Made by a program: the position numbers and the translations under genes. A DNA stretch of 64,000 nucleotides, taken from Desmodesmus armatus. Taxonomy: Eukaryota > Chlorophyta > Chlorophyceae > Sphaeropleales > Scenedesmaceae. Numbering within the stretch: position 1 is the stretch's first letter; each line of letters opens with the position of its first letter. This document shows, piece by piece, positions 46,301 to 58,775 of this stretch. The stretch covers positions 124,001-188,000 of the forward strand of contig VIIQ02000108.1 in NCBI GenBank assembly GCA_007449985.2, given 5' to 3'. The notes beneath the pieces are model-generated. The model ran no database searches and was not told the DNA's origin. It worked only from the letters and a program-made list of their open reading frames with translations.

Positions 46301-49300
46301 CAGCCGCCTGGGAACATGCACACACAAGTATAATTGATGATTCTTGCTTGTCCCATGCAAATCATGCTGTGCTGCTGTCTGGCAAGGCCAACTCATACAC
46401 AGCAGTATGCGCATGCAGTCACCACTCACTTTGAAAGGTTCGTGCGGCAGGCGTCAATGCTCTCAACACAGGCACTATGCAATTGCAACCTGCCAGTTCA
46501 GTGCTGACAGACACAACCAGCAACCATCAAGTTCCACCCAGAAGGTGGAACAAAAGTGTGTCAGTTGAGCGCCGCACGCACAAGCTGCCAGCGCCCAAAC
46601 ATCACCAGCCCACATAACCGCTTGCTGCACATCACGCCACGCCGAGTTCATCCCAACCGCAGCCAACGCAAAAGCAGTAAGAGCACAAGGGTATGCTGCA
46701 CCAGGGCCTGCACGACACTCCCTGCCGACCCCGTCAAACTCACCTTCTGCTTGTGCTGCTCTATGCGGCCCTTGAGGTCCCAAACGCTGGGTAGCTGGGG
46801 CTTGCTGTTGGCCCCATGACCATTGGCACTACCGGCCCCGTCCTTGGGAGCAGCAATGGTGTTGAGCGCAGCTGCTGCTGCAGTAAGGGACCCTAGCGTC
46901 TGGTTGGTGGTGGTGTCCACTGCGCCGAGCTGCTGAGCTGCGGAGCTGACTGCATCCACTGCTGCTGCTGCCTCCTTTGCCTTCTGCTGCGCCCGGCTGG
47001 TCTGCGCAACAACTGCTTCGTGAGCAACCAGCGACTGCAGCGCAGCATCACATAGCAGCACACAGCACGGGACTTATGAAGCAGCACAGCACAGCGTTCA
47101 TTTGTGTTACACATTGCAGTGCAAGTTTGCTTTGTGTAGCAGTGATGTTGAGCACAAAAACGACCAATGACCCTTCCAAACCGTGTGTGCAGGCAGTGTT
47201 ACCACTGCTCTCCGTCAGCACGAAACAAAGGACCCCCCCCCCAATCTTTCTCATTGTGGATGTCAGCACAGACCAGCGCAATGTATGCACCACTTCCATC
47301 ACCCACTTCCATCACAAGAAAACAATATCAGCAGGGCCCCACACGCGCATGCTTGTGGTGCAGACCCTGCACAGAAACTCCGTGTGCCACAGACAGGCAC
47401 GAGCTTGTCAGGGGTCGCAACACTAATCCTTGCCCCTTTCACAACGGCTGCTGTCACGTCCTACTTTCAGTGTCAATCCACCCACCTGCGCAAGCTGCAC
47501 CACCGCCTTCTCCTCGCTAATGCTGCTGAGGATGGCGTCTGTACACAGCAGCCCGCTGATCAGCCCAAACGCAAGCAGCACAAACGCCAGCCGCTGCCTC
47601 CACGCCCACTGCGCCCGAAGCTCCGGCACCACCAGTACCGGACCCCAAACCTTGGACGGCGAAGACGCCCCACTCCCTCCGCTGTGCTCCCCGTTGCCGT
47701 GCAGCGGCATCTGACCCCAGCTGCTGCTGCCGTTGCCACTGGCATGCAGCAGCCGCTTTGAAGCCCCAGGTGAGCTGTGCCGGGGCGCTCGTGGTCCCCC
47801 CATCCTGCGGGTAGACCGCCCCGCAGGGCTGAGCAGCGCGACCAACCCGCAGCAGCCGCAACAGCAGCAGGCCGCCCGCTGCAGGAGCCGCCAGAGGGCG
47901 CTGCCGGTGCCGCTGCCGCCGGTGCTGCTGGGCCGCTTACTGCTGCTCAACTCCGGCGCCATGTCATACAAGCGCAGGAAGCAGATCGCAGGCATGATGA
48001 AAGCGGCCAGCACCGACGCTGTGGAACCAGTGAGACCAAATATCAACTCCACGTTGGGAAGCCACACAGCACTCGCCAGACCAAGGCCCAGCACCAGCAC
48101 CACCACGAGCGTGTGCTGTAGACCAGTGAGCATGTGTGCAGCCCTGCACGCATCACGTGTGAGGTGGGGGTGTTCCGGTGCCTCTTCCGGAGACCCCGCC
48201 CGCCGTGCTATCGACAGCGGCACCCGTTCCTGCTGCTGCTGCTGCGCCTGGCTGTAGTCCCGCTGTTGCTGCTGCTCATCAGTTGGCCTGGCCAGCCCTG
48301 GCTGCGTGCGCAGCAGCAGCGGCTGCTGCTGCCACTGCTGCTGCGGGTGCATGCTGCCAGCGCCGTTTGGCAGCAGCCGGTCCTGGCTGTGCTGCTGCCA
48401 CGTGGGCGCTTCGAGCACCAGCGCCTCTGTATCAAGGTGGCAGGCGAGCTCCCCGCCTGCACACCTGCTGCCGCCGTCGCTGACAGGCTGCCGGCCACCG
48501 CTGCTGCCGATGCCAGAGCAGCGCACCTTGTGTGCGTGCGCAGCCCCGCTGCTGCTGCCACACCCGCTCATCGCAGCAGCGGTGCAGCGTTTAGCGCCGG
48601 CTACCGTACACACCCCAGCCAAGCTGCTGGTCTGCTGCTTGAGCTGCTCGTCTCCAGGCAGCAGCGGCGAGAGGATGCTGCTGAACGGCATGATGACAAG
48701 CGGTATGTTGCCAAGCACCGCCATGCCATAGCAAAGCTTGAGAGCGCGCTCGTACGCTCCCCAGAACCCCAACGATCGCTGCCCACCAAAGTTACGGATG
48801 ATGTCACCAGCTGTTCGGTCCCCAAAGGTGGCATAGCCACCCACCCCCACTGTCCAGTACACCCCAGCACATACCAGCAGCGCTGTGTCTGTCACAAGTT
48901 TCATTTTGCGCATGGTGGGCGCCTTGAGCATGGTGTAAATGCCCATGTAGTACTGGTGGGCTGTGAAGCCGTATGCCATCACTGGCAGGGACACTAGCAC
49001 ACCCTGGCAGGCGCAGTGACACAACAGATGGGCACAGCAGGTGATGCAGGTGGCGACACATGTGCAGGACAGACGGGCAGGTGCAGGTCGAAGCGGCAGC
49101 AAAGCCTGTTCCTGTCAGCACACACAGCCAGAAAGGGAGGAGGGCGACAGAAATAAGGCTGCCCCAGTACTAGTGCACCAAACTGATTGGTGAGTCTGGC
49201 ATTTACTATTGTGAGCAAAGGAGTAGAGCGCAAGTCGTAGAGTCCAGATTCACACAGGATTATACTTGCCTGCTTTTCCAGCTGCCCACCTATAGCAGCT

Positions 49301-50206
49301 GCCCACCCTCAGGCAACACAAACAGCTACAGTCAGCGCAGCAGCAGGCTAGCACTATTGGACTGATCAGCAGCGTACGCACCTGCGGGTTCCACATATGC
49401 AGGACTGGCACCTTCACAGCTGCTGCAGCCGCTGCTACACGGCTGTCATGCGTCAGCGCTGCCCAGCGCACGCCCAGCGCAGCAGCTGCTGAGGGCCCAA
49501 AGGCTGTGCAGAACACGACCACTGCAAAGACCACCACGAAAACCACTGCTGCGTTGGACATGTTGGCGATGAGGGACGGCTCCCGCACTACCAGGCTGAC
49601 GGGTAGCGCTCCTAGGAGGGTGACGCCAGTGATGTAGGCATGGCGGGAGGGCTCTGCACCCGGAGGGATGATAGTACCGGCCACTGAGGAGAGCACATCA
49701 GCCAGGATATCCAAGAAAGCCACCAGGGCACCGAGGTTCATCGCTGCTATGCACAGCTCCACCACCTGGCGCCCTGTCTTGCCTAGTGCATGCTCTGCTA
49801 TGCTCTCGTAGGACTTTCTGCCTGACAGCTGCGCACAGTACAGCAGCAGCTGGTAGCTGATGCGGGTTGCAACCAGGGTTGCAAGCATGATTATTGTTGC
49901 CAGCAGCAGGCCGCACTCCTTGAAGCAGAAGGGGTAACCCAGAGCTCCTGCTCCCAGCACGCACGTGACAAGGTTGAGTGTGCTCTGGGCAAAGTCTGCT
50001 TGGTGAGCCTGGCCCCCGCTGCTGTAAGCTGAGACTGCTGTCGGTGGGGGTTCTGCTGACTTGCTTTTCTGAGGGCCCCAACTGGTCCTGGGGCTGTAAG
50101 AGCTTGGATCTTCATGGCACCTATGCTGTGGCCTATAAGCGTCGGCCATGGAGGACTGAGGCCTGCTGTCATCTACTGTCCCACACTGCACAGCCCTCCT
50201 GCCCAT
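43326..50206 (-). CDS. AAAP-type amino-acid transporter with a ~1,000-residue low-complexity C-terminal tail
   Basis: Secondary amino-acid/auxin permease-type carrier. Five exons join in phase 0: 50206-49382, 49003-47486, 47034-46744, 46307-45714 and 45443-43326, giving 1,781 residues. Exons 1-2 hold 11 likely spans. The first motif is LNLVTCVLGAGALGYPFCF; later ones include VLVSLPVMAYGFTAHQYYMG and ELIFGLTGSTASVLAAFIMP. A Gln/Ser-rich loop of about 175 residues sits between spans 8 and 9, and a second insert lies before span 11. After the last span (LAFVLLAFGLISGLLCTDAI) the frame continues through exons 3-5 as long Ala-rich helical, coiled-coil-like stretches. It ends in Ser/Gly/Ala/Gln tracts. 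All junctions are phase 0, so a second, separate gene for exons 3-5 cannot be excluded, but no convincing internal start is seen. Confidence 0.75.
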
Positions 50207-50752
50207 GAGCACTGCAGCTGCCTGCCCACTCCGTCACTTTCAATTGTATACACTGCATGTGGGTGAGCACCATACGTGCCTAGATGTGTGTGGGGATGAC
50301 AGCTGCTTCGACCGTTTTGCGCAAGTCTTCACATGTATGCTGTAGTGCGCACGTGTGCATAATGATCGAAGCCAGGCAGGTTATATCATACTTTTTGAGA
50401 TATGGAGGAGCGACCAAAACATTCGAGGCCGTTGTGAGTGACGGGTGACGGTTGTGCACAGCCTGTGCTGTGCTGTGGACCCTTGATGGGCCTGATGGTC
50501 GCTCAAGGCCCACAGGCATTACATGCAGTGACTGCATGCAGAACTCAGACAGACAATACGACCAAAAGCACAAGTGCCCAGCCAGGTGACATGCAGCTGC
50601 CCACATCAGCGTGCACTGCGGAGCTCCACTGCCTGCAAGCCCTCTAGCATCTGCTGCACGGCAGCAGCCCTTGAGCCTTGACTGACAGCACCAAAACAAC
50701 CTTGCCGCAACCATGGTGCTGACCAGCAACACCAGCCGGCCAGCTGCTGCAG
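50207..50752. promoter_or_regulatory. 5' flank of the transporter and 3' flank of the zinc-finger gene
   Basis: Both neighbours are on the minus strand. TTACA at 50519-50523 is the likely TGTAA polyadenylation signal of the zinc-finger gene (230 bp past its stop), which leaves about 310 bp for the transporter promoter. Confidence 0.45.
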
Positions 50753-53424
50753 TCAAGACTCCTCATCTGCTGCGCCTGAGGCTGCACTGGCGCTTGCTGC
50801 CACAGCCATCGCTGTGTCTGCCAGCACTGCTGCTGCTGCCGCATGCTTCTTGGCATGTTTCTCCAGCTTCTTGGCATCTGAGCACAGCACAGCACAACAC
50901 AGCACGCCAAAACAATGGAAAACAGCGTGGGCATCATCCGGGGCAGCTGAGCATACCAGGGCAACTACGACGGCACAAACTGCCGCCAACACACAAGTGC
51001 TGTTGGTGTGCGAGGTCTTCAGCACTACCTGACTCCAGTAGAGAGTGAACCCCCACGTTGACAGCAGCTCGGAGCAGGTATGGTGAGGTCAGCAGTAGCT
51101 GGCAGGCAGCCCACGACACAATATGCCCCAACTGGGCGTTGGCTGTGGTTCATGGCCCCTCGGCAAGCAACCCAGCAAGCACTCAGAAACAGGCATGCAG
51201 CCAACTAACCAGCCGTTGCCCAATAAGCATCGCTCACCAGCAAATGCCTTCTTGCAGCCGGGGAAGGTGCACGCAAAGTTCTTGACAGCGTGAACGTTGC
51301 TGTGGATGCGCAGCGCACCCTGTGTCGCAAAGTCCCGCCCACACACAGTGCATGCATAGCGTTGCGCCCCTGGAGGGCCCACCATGACAGCATCCCCCGA
51401 TGCTGCTGCTGCATCTGCTGCTGGTGCTGCAGCTGCACCACCCACCGAGCTGCCTTCTGCCCCCGCCGCCGCTGCTGCTGATGATGCTGCCCCCACATCT
51501 CCTGCTGCTGCTGCAGCAGAGGATTTGCGCTTTTTGCTGCTCTTCCCACCAGCAGCCGCTGCTGCGCCAACATCCCCAGTCTGCACATCTGCTGCAATGG
51601 ACGCTGCTATGCTGGCTGCCAACGACTTGATGTCCTGCCCAGCCCCACTGACAGTAGCAGCACTGCCTGCAGGCGGGCCAGCTTTTCCACTGGCGCTGGT
51701 GCTGACCGCAGGCACGGCAGCCTCTACAGCAGGGCTCTCCCACGGGAAGCAGCTGAACGTCTTGATCCATACTGCTGGCCGGCCGACCGTCGTTCGCCGC
51801 TTCTTCGGGTACGGCAGCGGCTGGTACACTTCCGAGCCCGCAGGCACGCCATCTGCACCTGCACCTGCCGCTGCAGCTGCTGCCACCGCTGCTGCAGGTG
51901 CGCCCTGCCCAGCTAAAGCAGCAGCTGCTGCTGCTGCCTGCTGCACTGCCTGCTGCTGCGCCTTTTTCGCCTTCTTTTTGGGTGGTGGCTGCGGCGTGCC
52001 TGCCTGGTCCAGCGATGCTGCAGAGCCGAGGCGAGACATCGGGCCCGCTGCTTTGCCCTGCTGGCCCTGCCCCCCTGACCCTGCTGCTGCGCCGCCCTCT
52101 TTGCCCTCGCCTGGCGCTGCAGACGGCTTCCGTGGCCGCGACTGCGCAAAGCCTTGGAAGTTGGCGAAGCCTGGAAGGTTTGTTGCAGGTGCTGCTGGTG
52201 GTGGTGTGTCTGCAGGCAGATCAGGTGTCGTGCCAGGCACATACGCATGCCATCAGGAGCAGCAGTGTCAGGCCGATCCTGCGCGCCATGCATGATTGTG
52301 TGTGCTAGCAAGAAGCTGCCGGTATGCCACAAAGTATTATCGACTTGCTGGCAGTTGTTGTTGGTTGACTTATGCAGCCAACACATCGCAGAATGCTTGC
52401 ACATACAGCAGAGCTGGTGAGCGTCACATGGAGGCAGCTGGCAGGGGAGTACCTGGCAGCTGCTGTAAATCTGGCAGCTGCTTGAAGCATACTAGCTTGT
52501 GAATTTGGTGTGTGGCCCTCACCTGTGACCCACTTCAGCATCTTGACCTCTCCACCCCCTATGATGCTGCGCACACTGACCCTGCAAGGCGGCAAGACAG
52601 CATGCTGGATATCAGCAGGCATATGTGCCAGCAGAGGCAAACCCCTTGCCATGTTGCACTGCCACTGCACTTGACAGCCACTTGACTGCAACCTTACAGT
52701 TCCATTCAGCCACCTTCAGTTCCATTCAGCACACTGGATGCCGTTCATGTGTGCAGTTCAGCTGCTGCCACGGCCGTTAGATGTATCAGCATGGGTGATC
52801 GCAGCAAAAGGGCAAATTTGCTGATATGCTGCCCCCTGTGGACCACAGGCTGTGGTACCGTAGCAGGCAGCACTTGTGACCCCTGGTCCTCTACATGAGG
52901 AGGACCACATGACCAACTGCTCTTCATGGTGCCCCATGTTGCCTATGTGCCTGTCTGTTGCTGTGACCCAAGGGCCCTGACCACAAAACAGACATTTATG
53001 CTGATCAGCCTCACCATTCCTGCCTCCACTTGCGTGATGACCCGCGCGACTGCTGCTGCTTGATGTAGAGGGCAACGTTGATGTCCCCAACTGCTTTGCG
53101 TCGCCTGGGTTTCTGCAGTCCCGATCCAACCACACAGTTAGCAGTACAACATCAGCGTGATCCTGCAGAATATACTGTGGTGCGGCACTTCACCAGCTGC
53201 CAACATCATGCTAGCTGTGCTCAACAGCGCTGATGTGCCTGTAGAAAGCACAGATATAGCCAGGCATCAGATGGCCCCTTCACCTTCTTTGGTTTTTCAC
53301 CACCCTCTTCCTGCTGCTTCTGTGGGTCCTGCTGCTGCTGAGTTGTGCTTGCAGCTTGCTGTGGTGGTGGCGGTTGCAAAGCTGTTCTGAGCACCTGTTG
53401 CTGCACCACCTGCTGGACCTCCAT
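50753..53424 (-). CDS. Nuclear protein with a BCL7-like motif and two C2H2 zinc fingers
   Basis: Five exons join in phase: 53424-53284, 53112-53015, 52581-52523, 52209-51238 and 50877-50753, giving 464 residues. The start MEVQQVVQQQVL leads a Gln-rich segment. Then come a basic patch (KPKKKPRRRKAVGD), YIKQQQSRGSSRKWRQEWVS and a short linker to VKMLKWVTG. The pattern RKWxxxWVxV ... KWV recalls the N-terminal motif of BCL7 proteins, SWI/SNF subunits. A long Ala-rich part with nuclear-localisation-like KKKAKK and KSSKKRKSS follows. At the end are C2H2 fingers CTVCGRDFATQGALRIHSNVH and CTFPGCKKAFADAKKLEKHA(KKH), the last split by the final intron. Likely role: chromatin or transcription. The BCL7 link is by eye only. 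Confidence 0.75.
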
Positions 53425-53840
53425 GGTAGACGTTTGCAGCGTGCCAGTGTACCTAGCAGTGAGATGACATAGAACTTCCTGCTGACGAAGCTTTGTCTCG
53501 ACTCTTGCTACGGAGCTCAAAGTTGTTACGTAACTAGATCTGCTTGTTGTTGAGTCACGTGCGAGCAGTGCCGTTCGGGCCTGTGAGCGTGTGAGGTATC
53601 ACTCAAATAGTTCAAGTTGACTATACATTACACTCCACCTCTGCTTACCCTTGCACCTTCCCACCTTCCCCACCTTCTTCCCTTCCAGCAACCTTCGCTA
53701 AACCGCGAGCCTTCGGGCGAGGCCTCAAAGGAACCAGCAGTCCCGTAGGCAGTCACTCTGTTGCCACATTGCCAGCTGATTTAAGCTGCAGCGTCTGCAC
53801 ACCCCTCCTTTGCCCCCACCCTCGGCTCGCACCTACCAAA
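53425..53840. promoter_or_regulatory. Divergent promoter region, zinc-finger gene / small membrane protein
   Basis: About 416 bp between opposite starts. The part before 53841 is unusually C/T-rich (cacccctcctttgcccccaccc), like a pyrimidine-rich 5' leader. Confidence 0.4.
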
Positions 53841-54359
53841 ATGTCCAGCATGGGAGTCAGCCCCATCTACGCACCCGTATATGCTGCAGTGGCACTTTGT
53901 GGCCTGGTTTCAAGCGCCATATATGGTCTGGTGGCAACCACCATCAAGGGTAAGTCAGCGAGGTGGTTCTTGCGTTCCCTTCTGGCTTCTGCCAGCCCTC
54001 CAAATGCACAGAAGGCTCTGAATTATGACTTTGAAGCTTAAGTCCTATATGCAGCCACGCTTTGTGAGTGCGTAGCGCTTCTTCACGTGCACGGGCCTGG
54101 AGGCAGCTGCTCCATGGTCGTTGACCATGCCATGTTCCATGCACTGCAACTCTCAAGACCTTGCTCTTGCTCACTTTGTTTCATACTGCGATACAACAAA
54201 TCTTAACGTGCAGGTGGCGCAAGCGCAGCTACCATGCCAGCTCTTGCAGCAGCTGGCCTGGTGTGGCAGACAAAGAGCCTGCTGAACCAGGATGAGAGCA
54301 GCTTGGCCACCCAGGCATCCATCCTTAACTGGCACGACCTGCCTACAGGACAGGAGTAA
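53841..54359 (+). CDS. 84-residue membrane protein, family not recognised
   Basis: Two exons join in phase: 53841-53949 and 54214-54359. The protein starts MSSMGVSPIYAPVYAAVALC and has one or two hydrophobic stretches (VYAAVALCGLVSSAIYGLVA; ATMPALAAAGLVW). It ends in a polar tail (NQDESSLATQASILNWHDLP). Exon 1 uses a strong GTAAGT donor. The size and layout would suit a small organelle membrane subunit, but I cannot name it. Confidence 0.6.
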
Positions 54360-55586
54360 TGACAGAAACAAGAAGAAGACATGCTGCTGGATTGACGATA
54401 CAGACCCTGCAACAGCCGCAGTGCGACAGGAGGGCAATGATTGCAGTTGAACACCACATTGGGTTTGAGTGGTGCGTAGTTGATTCTCAGAGGGGTGCCC
54501 AAGTACAGGCCTGCCAACGGCTGGGTGTTGTAGTTGGCCTGCGTGCGGATGGCGGCATGCAAAAATGACTTGCAACACCACAACCACACACAGCACTCTA
54601 TGTGTTGGCAAGTACCAGGGTGGAAGCATGCATGGTGCCTTTGTGACAGGTCATGCACTGCCTATTTCATGAAGCTGCCAGGCTGCCTGGTGGATGTTTG
54701 TTTGCTGGTCTTTGCCTACGGCATACCTGGGCCAACATAGCTGAATGATGGAACCATTGTGTGCTGCCAACAAAAAGGCTGTCTTGTAGTCTGTTTTCCT
54801 TGGAGTGGGGTGAAACGCTGGTGTTGTTCAACCCAGTGCCAACAGTGTTGGGAGGGTGTGTCGTTATTGTGGGAGTTGAGCTGTTTTCTGGTTGCACGTG
54901 CAGCGCGTATCTTTATATTTCTTTTGCCACTCCTGAAGGTGCGAGCCCTTCTCCGCTATCACCTGGTGTATATCCTGTCATAGACATTGACTCCTTCTCT
55001 GAAGTGTTGCCCTATGAGTGTCACCAAGTGACGCTGGTGTTGTGTAGTGTGAGGCGTTCTGCGGTGTGTGTGCAGATGTGATTACAATAGAATAAGTTCT
55101 TTTGTCAATGTCAGTGCCGTGACGGTATGTTGCCTTCACAGCAGCTGCAGCGTCTTTGGACTCCACAGCTCGGAGCTGCAACATTGCTCCCAAGAGAAGC
55201 GCCACGCCGAGAAGGCGTGGTCACTGTTTGTATAGATTTGCAGGGGTGCTTTTGTGTATGTGCTATTGTGTTTTATTTGTGGGTGCCGTGTTGCTGCATG
55301 TTTGCAGCTGGGACATGCTGTGTTGTGCTGGCCAGGGCAGATGGTGTATATCAAACAAGCAGCCGCCAATGGCTAAGCGTACTGAGTGTAACGCTCCTTC
55401 CAGCTTGGATCTGGGCACCAGGCCAACTTGCAAGGTGGCAAAACAGCTTCCGAAACTGCTGTGCCATTCAAAACTTTGATTTGAATTCAACTCTTCAAAT
55501 GAAAGCAACTCAAGTTGCAACTCAACAAGCAACACATGCAGCAGGATATCTTCATCCTCAAAAATTTTCAGTGAGCCACCCAGCAG
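54360..55586. other. Convergent intergenic region
   Basis: 3' flanks of the small membrane protein (plus) and the SDR gene (minus). TTACA at 55082-55086 is a candidate TGTAA signal for the SDR gene. Long open frames here lack coding character. Confidence 0.45.
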
Positions 55587-58500
55587 CTACACAGCAAACC
55601 ACTGCTCTTCTGGCAGCTCGGATGCAGCAGGGCTTGCCACGATCTCCACCACCTTGTTTGCAGCAGCTGGCTGGCGCAGAGCTGCCACCAAAACCTCAGC
55701 TACCTGCGCAGACCAGACGGCAAGGTACCAAAAGGACTTGTCAGGACTACATGTGGAGGACTTTGGCAGCGCTGCAATACATGCATGCATGCATTACATC
55801 GCAGCATGTCTGCAGATGCTGTGAAAGATTTCACGCAAAGATAGGCCTCAGTACTCGTGCTGGTGTGCAGAACAGTGTCTAGTTAGGCAACAGTGGCACC
55901 CGAGCCCACCGCTGTGGTGCACATTGGTGATTGTTCACACAGTGCTGGCCCTTGCACACCCAAAAGCAGTGGATGTGTGCATGATCATACATGCACCGAC
56001 ATCAGACAAGTATCAGGTGAAACAAATCCATTATGATAAACACGTTTACCAATATGTTTGTGTCGGAACGCACTGTTTAAGCCTTTCGTCATGACATGCA
56101 CTTGATGGTTGTAACTCATGTGTTTAACATACACTCCCTGTGTCTACATACACAGGATACGCCTGCAGCTCGGAAACCCACAGCGCTCACGCCAGCCCTC
56201 CCCCCCCCCCCCCCCATCACAGACAGGCAGATTCACATCAGAGAGACCCACGCATACCAGGGTGAACTACAAACCCCCAAACTCTCAGCGTCCTGCCTCA
56301 CCGTGTCTCTGCTGATGGCCCTGCCTGGGTCTGAGTCCAGGCCAAACAGTGTGTCCTCCTTAGACACAATCAGCCTGCCAGCCTCGCTGGGCTCCTTGTC
56401 TGACAGACCTCCTGGGCGCACTATGGTGTAGCGCAGCCCGGAAGAGCGCAGGTACTGCTCAGCGGCCTGTGCAAGCAAACAGGCAGACAAACAGGCCGCA
56501 TGGGTGTGCGATGAGAATAATGCAGGACTGCTTGCAGAAGGAAGCTGCTATGCAACCCTCACCCTCAACTTGCTTTCCGCCTGCATGTTGATTATGGCCT
56601 AACGCAACATGCACACCTGAGGCTGTGGCCTGGGGCCCCCTGGCCAGCAGAATTCGCTTCTGATGTCAGGCTGACAAAACCCCTCCCTCAAAACTTCTGG
56701 GACTCCTTACGGTGCATATACCGCTCCGTGATAAAGGGCAGCAGCCCTTTCAAGAACCTGCACAACCCCACTTACAAGTTTGCGGTCAAGGACGCCCCCA
56801 AACAGGTTGAGGAGCTTGTAGTTTGGGTTGTTCTTCTGCCCCACTGCGCGTGCATTAGTCAGCAGGGAGGTTTGAAACACGAAGGCCTTCACTCCCTTGG
56901 CCTTGGCAGCATCAATGAGACTGATGGTGCCCTGCAGCACACCACAGCACAGCACACCACATTACAGCGTCTGGCATGTGCACTGGTGCTGTTGCCAACA
57001 GCACCAGGCTGCTGCTGCTGCTGCAAACCATGCGGCAGCTGCTGGATCATACTTGGAGTGCACTCATAAACACCAGCCTAGTCACTAAATTTGAAAAGCC
57101 ATGCTGGTGTCCATCAGTAAATACACAGGCTGGTGAACAACAAAAAAACAGCCACAAGCGCCCAGTGGCGCTCTCTGATGGCGGAAACACTATTTCACCC
57201 ACTAGTAGTGAACAGGCGTGTAGCAGTCCTACCCTTGGCACCCAACAGGTGCCGTTGCAGCCGCACCATAGTGACCGTGCACGACCCACCACAGGCGCAA
57301 GGGAGGTCAGGTACTCCTATTTGCTTTCTCATGCACGGCAGGCCAGACAGCGCCCAAGGCTTGAGGTCAAACCACCCCCCAGCGTTGCCGACCCCTGAGC
57401 AGCGCACCTTCTCATCCACTGATGCAGCCGATGACGATCCAAACCCAGTGGCGCCAGTTGCACAGATCACGGCCTGCGCATCACCTATCGCATTCTCCAG
57501 GAAGCTGCGTGTGGACAGCAACAAATCAACAGCATCAGACATGCTGTACGGCATGGTGCAAACTTGCTGGTCGCCCTGGCTCAATCAAATATGCTGACAT
57601 TTGAACAGACGCAAATGGCGGCTGACTTCATCGTGCTTGGTGTTCGCTTTCTGTGCTGCCTTCTGCTGTGCCAGCCTGCTGCTAATGTCTGGCCATCAAG
57701 TACATGATGCAACGCGTTGGGCGAGGCAGTACAAGGCGATGCACCAACTGGCAGTCACAGCATTGGTGCCGGGCATTACCAGCCACTGCTAGTTTGGCAG
57801 TGGCGTGCACTGCACGGGGGCGTCCTCTGCAGCTGCCAGCTGTGCACACAGAGGCCTCTTGCAGATGTCCAGCCATGTTCAACGCAAACCGCAAGGCAAG
57901 TTGGAGCAAGTTAGAGCAAATTGACAGATCCATGACCCACCTGGCCCCCTTGGTGACGTCCCCCTCCACCACTTCAATGCCCTTGTCAAATGCAAAGCCA
58001 AGTGACTGTGCCTTCCGCACATCCTGAGCAGCAAAGCACACGAAACACGCCGCAAATGGTATCCAGCACTGCTGAGTCAGCACAAGGCAGAGTCTCAGTC
58101 CATGACACACAACCCCACAGAAGATTGAGCTGCTTGCGGTGTTGCTTACTGCACAGCATGTTCATCTACAGTGGCATCACCGTGCCAAAGTACCAAGAGC
58201 CTTCAGAGGCGCTTCCTGACAGGCTCACTCACTCACTCATCGACTCACTCACCCGCACACCTGCCCTGACTTTGTAGCCAGCTGCCCTCAGCTGCTGCAC
58301 CACCCTGCGGCCTGTCCTGCCGGTGGAGCCCGCAACATACACCTGCAAGGCAGCTGTGACTTGGTTTCTCGGTGGTTCATATGCAAGGCACCATGTCAGG
58401 TCACCAGCGGCAGCATTCCAGCCTGTAAGCCTGTGCACGGCTGGCGTTGAGTTCGGCACAGGCTGTGTAAGGCCGCTTGCTGCTGCTGCTGCAGAGTGCC

Positions 58501-58775
58501 AGTTTAGTAGCTAGTAGGGGTTCACACTTGTGCTGTGATAGCCTCTGCAGAGCAATGGTTGAGTGACCAGGTGACATGACCACGTGGCATCAAATGCCTG
58601 TCTGCGATACTATGCCGACCAAACTCAGCATGCAGCGCATCGCAAGTCCCGCCCAAGTGCCCACCGTTGTAATCTGAGGGGCTCCCTCTGCAAAGGCTGG
58701 CTGCAGCTGCTTTTGACTCCACAGTTGGCTGCCAACAAGGACTCCCAACAGAAGGCTCCTGCGCTCCAGCTGCAA
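55587..58775 (-). CDS. NAD(P)-binding atypical short-chain dehydrogenase (NmrA/Tic62-like), plastid type
   Basis: Seven exons are seen: (start unresolved)-58665, 58342-58253, 58023-57941, 57504-57408, 56931-56776, 56466-56302 and 55703-55587. Exons 2-7 give 235 residues plus the stop. Exon 2 has the Rossmann motif VYVAGSTGRTGRRVVQQL. Later blocks are GIEVVEGDVTKGA, AQAVICATGATGFG, AFVFQTSLLTNARAVG, NYKLLNLFGG, YTIVRPGGL, EDTLF and RAISRDTVAEVLVAAL. These follow plant plastid atypical SDRs of the At2g34460 type. Exon 1 is read upstream as LERRSLLLGVLVGSQLWSQK ending AFAEGAPQITT, a twin-Arg plus hydrophobic segment like a thylakoid-lumen signal. The start Met and any extra 5' exon (about 58780-59045) could not be fixed. 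Confidence 0.8.
56198..56216. repeat. Poly-C tract in the last intron of the SDR gene
   Basis: About 16 C in a row; the length may be unreliable. It does not touch coding sequence. Confidence 0.8.
58222..58252 (-). repeat. GTGA repeats at the donor of SDR exon 2
   Basis: On the minus strand the donor GTGAGT starts an array of GTGA/GAGT units interrupted once (TCGAT), the same unit as in TTLL intron 3. Confidence 0.7.

Noticed and set aside
51384..52295. 303-codon plus-strand frame opposite the zinc-finger gene
   Set aside because: Composition mirrors the Ala-rich exon on the other strand; the minus strand has C2H2 motifs and consistent splicing.
54978..55205. Minus-strand frame MALLLGAMLQLRAVESKD considered as a small gene or last exon
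   Set aside because: It lies past the SDR stop codon, has no in-phase partner exon and loses coding character after about 40 residues.
55127..55882. 251-codon plus-strand frame
   Set aside because: It overlaps the last SDR exon on the opposite strand and reads Cys/Gln-rich with no recognisable domain.
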